This document shows positions 35,758-44,033 of a stretch of 64,000 bases of DNA, piece after piece; positions within the stretch are counted from its first letter, which is position 1; each line of letters starts with the position of its first letter. The notes beneath the pieces are model-generated. The model was not told the DNA's origin, searched no databases, and worked only from the letters and a program-made list of their open reading frames with translations. The position numbers and the translations under genes were made by a program. Source of the DNA: Vibrio renipiscarius (lineage in GTDB: Bacteria > Pseudomonadota > Gammaproteobacteria > Enterobacterales > Vibrionaceae); NCBI RefSeq assembly GCF_000827885.1, contig NZ_JTKH01000024.1:434001-498000 (forward strand). The letters are read 5' to 3'.

Positions 35758-36663
35758 TTAGAAATCTTGTGGGGAAACAATCTCTACCGGTAGGCCATTT
35801 TGCGCCAGTATTACCGCACGCGCTTTCGCTTCTGACTGTTCCATCGCTTGCAACCACCACACTAACTCTTCCGGGATGCCTAAGATTTTTTTACTGCCGT
35901 CGCTTCGCGTTAGAGGTTCATGCGCTTCAATATAAACGCTTCTGTCTGGCTCTAAGCTGACTTTCACCGGCGCATTAATCACGGTCACTTTCTCACCGAG
36001 CTTCACTTGCGAGAAGAGCCACTCGATATCTTGAGGAGACATTCGGATACAACCCGCACTGACTCGCATACCGATACCGAAATCTTTATTCGTACCATGG
36101 ATAAGATAGTCACCCGCACCATGTGCCAATCTCAACGCATACTCACCCAATGGATTTTCTGGCCCGGCAGGAACAACCGCAGGCAGTTCAATGCCTTTTG
36201 CCGCGTACTCTTTACGTATCGAGGTTGGTGGTGTCCACGTTGGGTTTGGTCTTTTTTGACTGATTTTTGTCACCATTTCTGGTGTATCTCGCCCAATCCG
36301 GCCGATGCCAACAGGAAAGATATGCACGAGATTTTGCTCAGGCACAAAATAATAGAGGCGAAGTTCCGCGAGATTGATCACCACACCTTCACGTTCCACG
36401 TCGGGAAGAATGACCTGTGTTGGGATCGTCAATACGTAATCAACGGAAGGCAAAAAAGGATCGACGCCTTGGTTCGCCGCCATCAATGCCAAAAAGCCCA
36501 CATCATATTGCTTTGCAATATCGGCCATGCTTTCACCTTGTTGGATTTGGTGAAATTGAGTTCGACCGACAATGCTACTGCCTTCTGGCGGCAGTTCATA
36601 ACTCGTGGCAAAAACGGGGCTACTCAAACAGCAGCACAGAATGAGCAGCTTACGCAGCATCAT
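35758..36663 (-). CDS. L,D-transpeptidase (YkuD family, ErfK/YbiS-like)
   Basis: 301 aa. Signal peptide (1-19, cysteine-rich: LLILCCCLSSPVFA), LysM-like domain (38-82) and YkuD catalytic domain (about 93-220). The catalytic set is visible: His189 in LIHGTNKDFGIG and Cys205 in SAGCIRM. Proteins with this layout attach Lpp to murein; lpp is in this window about 10 kb away and ends in the required lysine, so it is a likely substrate. Its ATG overlaps the photolyase stop by four bases (ATGA), so a cell-wall enzyme is translationally coupled to a DNA-repair enzyme. A terminator ends the operon. Confidence 0.94.
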   Translation of the reverse strand: MMLRKLLILCCCLSSPVFATSYELPPEGSSIVGRTQFHQIQQGESMADIAKQYDVGFLALMAANQGVDPFLPSVDYVLTIPTQVILPDVEREGVVINLAELRLYYFVPEQNLVHIFPVGIGRIGRDTPEMVTKISQKRPNPTWTPPTSIRKEYAAKGIELPAVVPAGPENPLGEYALRLAHGAGDYLIHGTNKDFGIGMRVSAGCIRMSPQDIEWLFSQVKLGEKVTVINAPVKVSLEPDRSVYIEAHEPLTRSDGSKKILGIPEELVWWLQAMEQSEAKARAVILAQNGLPVEIVSPQDF

Positions 36664-38075
36664 GAGAAATCCTTAGCATCTTGAAAGAGACATAAGGTTA
36701 TCTCTCTTTCGCTTTTATGATCAACCATTGGTTTTGGATAGAACAAATTATCGCTCTCAGTCCACTTCCAAGGTTGATGAATGTATTTATCTGGAACCGA
36801 TTGTAATTCAGGCACCCACTTGCGCACAAACTCTCCTTTCGGGTCAAAGCGTTCTCCTTGCGCAATCGGATTAAAAATTCGAAAGTAAGGCTGGCCATCA
36901 CAACCGGTTGAGGCGCTCCATTGCCAACCTCCATTGTTGGCCGCGTAATCCCCATCCACCAGCCGCTGCATGAAGTAGCGTTCGCCTTCACGCCAATGAA
37001 CGTGTAAATCTTTCGTAAGAAAGCTGGCAACGACCATTCTTAAGCGATTGTGCATCCATCCCGTTTGATTAAGTTGACGCATCGCAGCATCTACGATGGG
37101 ATACCCTGTCTTACCTTGTTGCCATAACTCAAGATGGGCAGAACTTCCAGGCCAGCGCACTTTCTCAGTCCATACGACGAAGTTGTGGCCCTTTGCCAAT
37201 TTCGGCTCAAAATGAAGCAAATGCTGATAAAAATCTCGCCATACCAACTCACTAACCCAAGTTTCTCGACCATCATTGAGCGGCGGTGAGCAGCCAAATT
37301 GTGCTCTTGCTAAACATTGCCTAACGGATAATGCCCCGATCGCAAGATAAGGCGAAAGCTGACTTGTCGAATCCAGTGCTGGCCTGTCACGTTCAAGCTG
37401 ATAGCGATCGATTGTCTCGTCGCAGAAATCACGTAGCCTTTGCCGGATAGCTCGCGTCGCGACTGGATAGGATTGGCTTGAATCGCGCGGATAGGTAAAT
37501 GGAGAATGAACGCTAAAAACAGGTAATGAACCGTCATCGATATCGTGCGAAGGCATTGCCGCTGCCGGTTGAGTTTTGGAGATAACCAGAGGTTCCGTTT
37601 CTAATCGCGCTAAGTATTTTCTTTTAAACGGCGTGAACACCTTGAAATACTGGCCTTGCTGATTCAGCACACTGCCCGGTGGAAATAGGCACTTATCATC
37701 AACGCCCCGTACATCGATAGGAGCACGATCCGATAGGCGTGCGTCTCGCGCCAATTCATTCACTTCATATTCACGATTAAACACGATGCGCTCAGCCTGG
37801 AGGGTTTGACTCAGTTCGAGTAACGCATCCACGCTTTGTTGGTACGTTTCTACCTCTAAATACAGCAGTGGAACGTTGAGACGCGCGAGGTCGTTTTGCA
37901 GTTCAAACAGACGTCGGTAGATAAGGTCTGCTTGTATGGCGCTAAGATCATGCTGTTGCCAGGTGGTTGGCGTCGCGATATAGATAGCATACACGGGCTG
38001 CTGGGTATTGAGCGCGCTCTGGAGCGCCGTGTTATCTTCTACTCTCAGATCTCGCCGAAACCACATCAACTGCAT
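36660..38075 (-). CDS. phrB: deoxyribodipyrimidine photolyase
   Basis: 471 aa, normal for class I CPD photolyases. The N-terminal antenna domain (LMWFRRDLRVEDNTAL) is followed by the FAD-binding domain with WVSELVWRDFYQHLL, WTEKVRWPG, KTGYPIVDAAMRQLNQTGWMHNRLRM and GGWQWSASTGCD. The enzyme uses blue light to split cyclobutane pyrimidine dimers. It is the third gene of a four-gene minus-strand operon: 30 bases after merR and overlapping the L,D-transpeptidase by four bases. Light control by the MerR protein is likely by analogy with V. cholerae. Confidence 0.95.
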   Translation of the reverse strand: MQLMWFRRDLRVEDNTALQSALNTQQPVYAIYIATPTTWQQHDLSAIQADLIYRRLFELQNDLARLNVPLLYLEVETYQQSVDALLELSQTLQAERIVFNREYEVNELARDARLSDRAPIDVRGVDDKCLFPPGSVLNQQGQYFKVFTPFKRKYLARLETEPLVISKTQPAAAMPSHDIDDGSLPVFSVHSPFTYPRDSSQSYPVATRAIRQRLRDFCDETIDRYQLERDRPALDSTSQLSPYLAIGALSVRQCLARAQFGCSPPLNDGRETWVSELVWRDFYQHLLHFEPKLAKGHNFVVWTEKVRWPGSSAHLELWQQGKTGYPIVDAAMRQLNQTGWMHNRLRMVVASFLTKDLHVHWREGERYFMQRLVDGDYAANNGGWQWSASTGCDGQPYFRIFNPIAQGERFDPKGEFVRKWVPELQSVPDKYIHQPWKWTESDNLFYPKPMVDHKSEREITLCLFQDAKDFS

Positions 38076-38105
38076 CTCTTTCTCCTTTTCTAATTGCGAC
38101 CACGC

Positions 38106-38906
38106 TTAAACGGTTAACAAAGTATTCAGCAATGAACTTGCCGTAAACTGGCTACCTAATGATGCTGACAATGCCTCCAGTGGCACTAGCTGCGCTGTTG
38201 ACGGCGCTTGAGAGGCAAAGACCGCCACCATCGCATAACGATCTAAACCCACGTTTGATTGCAACGCACTCACGTCATCGATACCTTCAATAAAGCTCAT
38301 GCTGTATCCTCGGTCAGCCAGCTGTAGCGCCCACAATCTCATTTCGATTGATCCGAGCGGGTCATAACTCAGCAGTAAACACCTTCCGTTACGGGCCGCT
38401 TTATTTTCCGACTCAATAATCAACGTTAAACGCGCCAACAATATGGATTGAAACAAGCCCAGTTGCAGAGTCTGTTGACTGCGTTTCACTTGATCAATCG
38501 CCTCAAAAATTGGCGGTAAAAAACGTGTCATAATAATGTCGAGCGGGTATTCCTTTAGTACCATCGACAACGTCGATTCCACCTTTTGGCGGTTCAGTTG
38601 TGCCAAGGCGCTCAATGTGACCTGCACTTCTTCCAATTGCGAATCAACATCGCTTTCTGTCGGCTCGGCAACATGCTCTGAATCCAGCAGCAACTTCACT
38701 TTGCCTATTGCGACGCCTTGTGCCAACCAACCTTGGATGGTGCGAATTTGTTCAATATTGTCACTTGTGTAGAGTCGGTGGCCTTTTTCTGTTCGCTGCG
38801 GTTGAATGATGTTATACCGACGCTGCCAGGCTCGTAGAGTAACCGGCTTAATGCCGGTTAACTCTGCGACTTCTCGAATTGCATACAGTTTTTCTTCATA
38901 GAGCAT
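38106..38906 (-). CDS. MerR-family regulator of the photolyase operon (LitR/CarH-like architecture)
   Basis: 266 aa. The N-terminal MerR DNA-binding domain is clear: LYAIREVAELTGIKPVTLRAWQRRY, then EKGHRLYTSDNIEQIRTIQGWLAQGV (5-77). The C-terminal part has the length and helix-then-Rossmann pattern of the B12-binding LitR/CarH light regulators, including a helical section (95-165) and LLLSYDPLGSIEMRLWALQLADRGYSMSFIEG. However, the cobalamin-binding histidine motif (DxHxxG) is not found, so it may not bind B12 itself. Its start overlaps the upstream gene by 11 bases. It probably controls its own operon through sites before the first gene. Confidence 0.9.
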   Translation of the reverse strand: MLYEEKLYAIREVAELTGIKPVTLRAWQRRYNIIQPQRTEKGHRLYTSDNIEQIRTIQGWLAQGVAIGKVKLLLDSEHVAEPTESDVDSQLEEVQVTLSALAQLNRQKVESTLSMVLKEYPLDIIMTRFLPPIFEAIDQVKRSQQTLQLGLFQSILLARLTLIIESENKAARNGRCLLLSYDPLGSIEMRLWALQLADRGYSMSFIEGIDDVSALQSNVGLDRYAMVAVFASQAPSTAQLVPLEALSASLGSQFTASSLLNTLLTV

Positions 38907-39846
38907 AACGTAGACGTAACTCCTGTGGATAAGGGTTTAAAAACTTCTGGCTTTGTAAATACTCGTCAGGAAAACGCTGCATATGGTGCTTGAGCAATGT
39001 CAGTGGCGCCAACAGCGGCAATAAACCGACTCGGTAGTCATCAATGACACGGCACAGTTCCGCTTTCTCGTTCTTATCCAGAACTTTCTTGAAATACCCT
39101 TGAATATGCATCAGCACATTCGTGTTGTTTTTGCGACTGGCACGATGCGTCATTGCAGCCATCAAACCAACGCGGTAAAGAGGATAAAATTCATCCATGG
39201 AGTAATCTGAAATTTTAGCGACCAATTTACCCAGCTCTTTATAGGAGGCAGGATGATGCGCCATTAGCGTCAGTTTGTAGCGAGAGTGAAAGCTGACAAT
39301 TTTACCTGCGGTAGGTTCTCCATCCATGGTCTGATAAAAATCATGCAAGCAAAAGACGCGGGTCACGAAGTTCTCTTTCAGTATTGGGTCATTCAAACGG
39401 CCATCTTCTTCGATCGGCAACCAAGGCATCTGCTCCATTAACTCTTGGGTATAGAGGCCCACACCGGATTTCTCGGCCATGTTAGATCCGTAGACTTTGA
39501 CGCGCTCCATACCGCAGGTTGGTGATTTTGCACAAACCACATAGCCGCGCAGTTGCTCTTGCTGCAATCGCCCGACTCGTTGTCGAGAGAAATTGACCAT
39601 TGTATCGGTATGGTCTTTTGTTGCATCTCTGGTCTCGACCAAGGCAATACGCTCTTCGTTCGACACCAATCGGATGGTCGGTCTTGGCACGGGCATGCCC
39701 GATTCCACTTCAGGACAAACAGGCACGAACTGAAAATGCTGGCCTAGCTCTTTTGTCACAAAACGACTTGATTTGTGCCCACCATCAAAACGGACCGTTT
39801 CGCCAAGCACGCACGCACTCACACCAATCTTAATTTCCGTATCCAT
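38896..39846 (-). CDS. DUF523-DUF1722 fusion protein (TudS-like domain plus YbgA domain)
   Basis: 316 aa in two parts. The N-terminal DUF523 domain (about 5-150) has the conserved cysteines Cys12 (GVSACVLGE), Cys44 (VCPEVESGMPVPRP), Cys105 and Cys111 (CAKSPTCGMERV). In the TudS thiouracil desulfurases of the same family these hold a 4Fe-4S cluster that removes sulfur from thiouracil. The C-terminal DUF1722 domain (about 190-305) corresponds to E. coli YbgA, whose gene also precedes phrB there. It is the first gene of the operon, ahead of merR, photolyase and L,D-transpeptidase. Substrate not proven; desulfuration of a thiolated base is inference. Confidence 0.88.
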   Translation of the reverse strand: MDTEIKIGVSACVLGETVRFDGGHKSSRFVTKELGQHFQFVPVCPEVESGMPVPRPTIRLVSNEERIALVETRDATKDHTDTMVNFSRQRVGRLQQEQLRGYVVCAKSPTCGMERVKVYGSNMAEKSGVGLYTQELMEQMPWLPIEEDGRLNDPILKENFVTRVFCLHDFYQTMDGEPTAGKIVSFHSRYKLTLMAHHPASYKELGKLVAKISDYSMDEFYPLYRVGLMAAMTHRASRKNNTNVLMHIQGYFKKVLDKNEKAELCRVIDDYRVGLLPLLAPLTLLKHHMQRFPDEYLQSQKFLNPYPQELRLRYAL

Positions 39847-40204
39847 AACCCATCCTCAGCAACTGATTTAATGTATGTAATTAAATATGTGTACAAATTA
39901 AATTTATGTATAAGTATTAGCACAACATATAACCTTATACAAAAAATTTACACGTATAATTATTGCCGTAATGCGTAGCAAGACGAGACGGACTTGCGCA
40001 TTAACGCTTGAAAAACGATTGCCTTAGCAGTTTCAACATAAATCGTTATCAATGGCGACATAAATCCGATTGACGAACTTTTTTGTGACATACTTCTCAA
40101 GAGCCCTGCCTTCATGGGGCTAGTATTGCCTCAACAGATTTAATGAGGTTCAACAGTTATCGTTATAACTTGTAGAGCCTTCCTAATATATTGGAGTAAC
40201 GACG
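39847..40204. other. divergent intergenic region with operator-like repeats
   Basis: About 360 bases between the light-operon start and deoD. The left half is very AT-rich and holds several TGTAnA half-sites. A hairpin AGCCC-N9-GGGCT lies near 40102-40121 in the deoD leader. No gene was recognised. Confidence 0.5.
39905..39943. promoter_or_regulatory. candidate MerR/LitR-type operator
   Basis: TGTATAAG (39907-39914) and CTTATACA (39934-39941) are exact inverted copies 19 bases apart, a spacing that fits a MerR-type operator lying across a promoter. Similar half-sites TGTACA and ACGTATAA flank it at 39889-39894 and 39952-39959. It is 60-100 bases before the first gene of the MerR-containing operon. 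Confidence 0.45.
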
Positions 40205-40915
40205 ATGGCAACCCCACACATTAATGCTCAACCTGGTGATTTTGCAGAAACTGTTCTGATGCCTGGTGATCCACTTCGCGCGAAATACATCGCAGAAACG
40301 TTTCTTGATGACGTCAAGCAAGTGTGTGATGTACGCAATATGTTTGGTTACACGGGTACCTATAAAGGCAAGCCAGTCTCGGTGATGGGCCATGGTATGG
40401 GCATCCCGTCTTGCTGTATCTATGTGCATGAGCTCATTGCAGAATACGGTGTAAAAAATGTCATTCGTGTGGGCAGCTGTGGCGCGGTACGTGATGATGT
40501 AAAACTGATGGATGTTGTGATCGGCATGGGCGCGTCAACGGACTCAAAAGTAAACCGTATTCGCTTCAACAACCATGATTTTGCAGCCATCGCCGACTAC
40601 GGCCTACTAGAAGAAGCGGTTAACCAAGCTCGCGCGCAAAATGTACCGGTAAAAGTGGGGAATGTGTTCTCTGCGGATCTGTTCTACACCCCTGAAGCGG
40701 ATCTTTTCCAAAAAATGGAAAAACTGGGCATTCTTGGCGTGGATATGGAAGCGGCGGGCATCTATGGCGTTGCTGCTGACCTTGGTGCAAAAGCACTGAC
40801 GATCCTAACCGTATCTGACCATATCATCCGCGGTGAAAAACTGAGCTCGGAAGATCGACAAAAATCGTTCAACGATATGATGAAAGTAGCGCTAGAAACC
40901 GCTATTGCGATTTAA
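40205..40915 (+). CDS. deoD: purine nucleoside phosphorylase, DeoD type
   Basis: 236 aa, the usual hexameric DeoD size. Key segments: [32 protein letters not shown] with the phosphate-binding [14 protein letters not shown], and the substrate site [13 protein letters not shown] plus VSDHI. It cleaves purine (deoxy)nucleosides with phosphate, for salvage. It has TTGGAGTAACG ahead of the ATG. It is here without deoA/B/C, as a single gene with a dyad terminator after it. A second DeoD gene is common in Vibrio on the other chromosome. Confidence 0.96.
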   Translation: MATPHINAQPGDFAETVLMPGDPLRAKYIAETFLDDVKQVCDVRNMFGYTGTYKGKPVSVMGHGMGIPSCCIYVHELIAEYGVKNVIRVGSCGAVRDDVKLMDVVIGMGASTDSKVNRIRFNNHDFAAIADYGLLEEAVNQARAQNVPVKVGNVFSADLFYTPEADLFQKMEKLGILGVDMEAAGIYGVAADLGAKALTILTVSDHIIRGEKLSSEDRQKSFNDMMKVALETAIAI

Positions 40916-40924
40916 GTTTACTTC

Positions 40925-40950
40925 GCAGCCAGTGCCTGACTGGCTGCCTT
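40925..40950 (+). terminator. hairpin after deoD
   Basis: Perfect 9-bp stem GCAGCCAGT / ACTGGCTGC with 5-base loop, 10 bases after the stop. The T-run is weak, so read-through into the next gene is possible. Confidence 0.55.
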
Positions 40951-40970
40951 AAATTCCCGAGGGGGCGATT

Positions 40971-42440
40971 GTGGCATCTGGCAACCTGCCAAAGGACGCG
41001 CATGGGTTACAACTCAACTTCTGTAAAACATTGGCGTGTGACAACTTTGGATTGAGTGATGCACATCGTTACGTTGTGCAACATGCTAACCCTAAACGAC
41101 CTGCGATGGTTTGCCGAGAGTGTGGCGCTTTCCCCCCCTTACTTAACAATCAAGATGTATTGGATGAACTGCAACGTTTAAGACAGTTCCATAATGAGGA
41201 GTTGCCGGCTTGTCGCAACTCACAATGCCAAAACAAGGCACTGTCGGTTCACACCCACAAACACCTGTATCATGCCTTCGGCTACAGTGGCGATCGCCAA
41301 CGTTATCGCTGCAAATCTTGCCAATCGACCTTTGTCGATAAATGGTCTGGCGCCAACCATAAACGCCATTTTCAAGAGAACCTCCTTGGTTTACTCTTCA
41401 TGGGCTACTCTGTGCGTGAAATTTGTCGCAAGCTCACCATCAACCCAAAAACCTTTTATGATCATATTGAGCACATCGCCAGTCGCTGTCGACGTAAATT
41501 GGCCATGATGGATGCTCGATGGATGAATCATGCTGAGCACTATGAGCTCGCCTCTCACTACGTCGCATTACAGCCAAAAAGCAACAATGGCACCTATTGG
41601 ACCGCGACAGGAGACGCAAAGTCAGGCTATATTTTATGCCAGCATGTCAACTATTCGGGGCAAGAAGAACCCACCGGCGATTGTGACCATTCTGCTTTTC
41701 AAAGCCCGGCAAGGTTTGTGACTCGCGAGCACCGCGCAGAAGCCAACCGCTCTACCGCAGCGCATGTTACGACGCTGCGCGATAAAATTGACCAGCAATA
41801 TCAAACCATTCTTGCTCGCGGTAATGTCGAAGACCCCATGGGTAATTTGACGTATTTCAACTACCCGAGTAAAGGCGCCGTCATTCGCCCGCCGTACACA
41901 TCGTATGCGCATTTCTTACATGTACTCGATTTATGTAAAAATGAATGCCATCTCACCCTGTACTTACCCCAAGATCCGATGCTGCGCTCGTCTGCACTGA
42001 GTGTCTGCTTACCTCGAATCCAAAATAAGACCATTGATCTTTTGTATGTCGATGAATTTGGGGATTGGGACAACGATCAGCCAATCGACAAAATCGACAT
42101 TGTTCATATGGGATGGTGGCGAGATCGCTGGGCAATGACACAAACAAATCAAGCCGCAAAGGGCATTTGTTACTTAGCTGGCCATCAAAATAAGCCCAAA
42201 TATTGGCTGCGTCGCGCCTCGATTAACAAAACGATCTTCTACCAACAACGTTTTCAACTGCTGTTTGATGGCTTTATTAATGAGCCTCGTCGCAAACTGC
42301 GTCCTGGTGGCATCCTTCCTGTGTTGGATATATTCCGAGCGTGGCATAATTTATGTTATCAGGACAAGCTAGGCATAACAGCAGCGCAAAACTTAGGCCT
42401 TACGAACCACCCTATGACGCTGCAGGAACTCCTTTCATAA
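40971..42440 (+). CDS. IS1-InsA-like zinc-finger protein, probable domesticated transposase-related protein
   Basis: 489 aa, starting at GTG 40971 behind GAGGGGG. The N-terminal part has several Cys pairs: CRECG (about 45), CRNSQCQNKA, then FGYSGDRQRYRCKSCQSTFVDKW, which closely resembles the IS1 InsA zinc finger. A helix-turn-helix follows (YSVREICRKLTINPKTFYDHIE). The C-terminal half has acidic residues (LLYVDEFGDWDND) and a helical end that may be a remnant of a DDE-type domain. No terminal inverted repeats or target duplications are visible, and relatives occupy the same place next to deoD in Vibrio as far as I recall. So it is more likely a fixed host gene than a live insertion sequence. 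Function unknown. Confidence 0.7.
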   Translation: MASGNLPKDAHGLQLNFCKTLACDNFGLSDAHRYVVQHANPKRPAMVCRECGAFPPLLNNQDVLDELQRLRQFHNEELPACRNSQCQNKALSVHTHKHLYHAFGYSGDRQRYRCKSCQSTFVDKWSGANHKRHFQENLLGLLFMGYSVREICRKLTINPKTFYDHIEHIASRCRRKLAMMDARWMNHAEHYELASHYVALQPKSNNGTYWTATGDAKSGYILCQHVNYSGQEEPTGDCDHSAFQSPARFVTREHRAEANRSTAAHVTTLRDKIDQQYQTILARGNVEDPMGNLTYFNYPSKGAVIRPPYTSYAHFLHVLDLCKNECHLTLYLPQDPMLRSSALSVCLPRIQNKTIDLLYVDEFGDWDNDQPIDKIDIVHMGWWRDRWAMTQTNQAAKGICYLAGHQNKPKYWLRRASINKTIFYQQRFQLLFDGFINEPRRKLRPGGILPVLDIFRAWHNLCYQDKLGITAAQNLGLTNHPMTLQELLS

Positions 42441-42468
42441 TCGTATTATTGTGAAGTCCGCCATTAAA

Positions 42469-42517
42469 CCGCCAGTAAGATAGTGCTTTTCCTAGCACTG
42501 CCTAGGCGGCTTTTTTT
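42469..42517 (+). terminator. terminator after the zinc-finger protein gene
   Basis: Compound hairpin: outer CCGCC / GGCGG and inner AGTGCT / AGCACT, followed by seven T. Confidence 0.8.
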
Positions 42518-42563
42518 ATAATGCTTAAGTATTAAGTTTTTAAGCGGCGAAGGAATAAGTTAA

Positions 42564-44033
42564 TTGGACAAGAGTCAGCACTTACTGGAAATTGAGCTGG
42601 AAAAACTCAAATTGCGTATTGAAAGTGAGCCTGAACAGGTGCTATCAAGTGCAGAACGATGTGCGACGAAAGCAAGCCAAATTTTCTATCCTCAAGGCGT
42701 TATCAGAAGCCTGATCATTATGTCTCGCTGCTACTGGGCGTTGATGGATTACCGTAAAGGTCTAAAAACCATCCGTGAGGCATACACCAAACTGACCTTG
42801 GTCGAAAACGACGACGACCTACCCGAAATATTACATATCCATGCACTGCAATTTTGGGGGCAAGCTAAATACTATTCGGCCCAGCAATATTGGATCCAAT
42901 CTCTCGAAAAATCAGCACTTGTCGATCAAGTTGAAACCCAAATTGAATCTTTAATTGGGCTGGGTAATGTTTGGCGAGCACTCGGCGAATATGAGCTTGC
43001 GCAATCCACACATGAATTGGCCGTTAAAGTCTCCAATAGCATGTGCATTCCTTGGCTTGAAGGGAAAGCTCGCATCCTATTAGCTTGGGACCAATACCTC
43101 GCAGGCCACTATATCGATATGCTTTCTGTGCTTGATGGGGCAGAAGAAGTACTGCAACACCATGACGACAAAACGTGGCAAGCTGAAATATGGGACTTTC
43201 GTGGACTTGCATTACTCGGATTAAAACGCCTTGATGATGCAGAGAAAGCCACCCAGCACGCTCAACAATTAGTCGAAGAACATAACCTAATGTGGATGAA
43301 AGCCCACTCCTACATTAGTCGCGCACGCTTAGAGTTACTCCGACAGCAACCCGCACAATCGGCAGCGTTATTGCGAACCGCCGAAAAAGCGGCGAAGAGT
43401 TTCGATAATGGCGAGCTTCTCTCACAGATCTATTTCCAGCAATCGCGCGTTGCCGAAGAAGTGGGCGATTACAAAGTCGCCTTACAAACCTTTAAACAAT
43501 ATCGTCGCCACGCCGGTGAAATGCTCCGCGTGCAAACCTCTCGAGAAGGCAATGATAAAGCACGAACATCCAAGCGCCTGCTTGAATTGCGTGCTAAAAA
43601 ACTGATCCATCGCATCCACCACCAATTTGCAAATGACGCCAATAAACAGATGAATAAGATGGTGTCAGAAACCCATTGGTGGGAGCAAATGATGCTTTAT
43701 AAAATGGCGTTAAGCAGTGCGAATCATAGTGTGATTGTGATTCACCACTCAAATCAGCAAGGGATTGAAATCTGTGCCGAATTGGCACATTCCTTTTGCA
43801 ATAACAATGATTTGCTCACAAGACTTAGCCCAAACAAGCTCGGACTATTGCTGGCCGAAACAGCCTCGAATGCCGAACATATTCACGGTATCTTAAAGCA
43901 GATGCTTGATATGTACCCATGGCAAAGACGTGGCATCCTCAATGACCAACCACGCGTTGATCTGTATAACATACTTGCTTTTCCATTTACGTTGGAGCAA
44001 TTAGAACTCACCGAGATGACGGAAACATCATGA
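42564..44033 (+). CDS. TPR protein with degenerate GGDEF-like C-terminal domain
   Basis: 489 aa from a TTG start, with AGGA 9 bases before it. The first 340 residues are tetratricopeptide-like helix pairs (for example YKVALQTFKQY, LDDAEKATQHAQQLV). The last 130 residues have the order of a GGDEF domain, but the motif site reads RLSPNKL (420-426) where GGDEF would be, so it should have no cyclase activity. The gene overlaps the next one, a TPR-GGEEF protein, by four bases (ATGA), which implies coupled expression and probably a complex. Likely a partner or regulator of the active enzyme. The rare start codon suggests modest expression. Confidence 0.8.
   Translation: MDKSQHLLEIELEKLKLRIESEPEQVLSSAERCATKASQIFYPQGVIRSLIIMSRCYWALMDYRKGLKTIREAYTKLTLVENDDDLPEILHIHALQFWGQAKYYSAQQYWIQSLEKSALVDQVETQIESLIGLGNVWRALGEYELAQSTHELAVKVSNSMCIPWLEGKARILLAWDQYLAGHYIDMLSVLDGAEEVLQHHDDKTWQAEIWDFRGLALLGLKRLDDAEKATQHAQQLVEEHNLMWMKAHSYISRARLELLRQQPAQSAALLRTAEKAAKSFDNGELLSQIYFQQSRVAEEVGDYKVALQTFKQYRRHAGEMLRVQTSREGNDKARTSKRLLELRAKKLIHRIHHQFANDANKQMNKMVSETHWWEQMMLYKMALSSANHSVIVIHHSNQQGIEICAELAHSFCNNNDLLTRLSPNKLGLLLAETASNAEHIHGILKQMLDMYPWQRRGILNDQPRVDLYNILAFPFTLEQLELTEMTETS

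Noticed and set aside
36007-36684. 225-aa frame opposite the L,D-transpeptidase
   Set aside because: It is a mirror of a strongly conserved gene, and its composition (many His, Arg, Trp) is not protein-like.
40971-42440. Intact insertion sequence
   Set aside because: The protein has an InsA-like finger, but no terminal inverted repeats, no target duplication and no second transposase frame are seen; a strong terminator follows directly.
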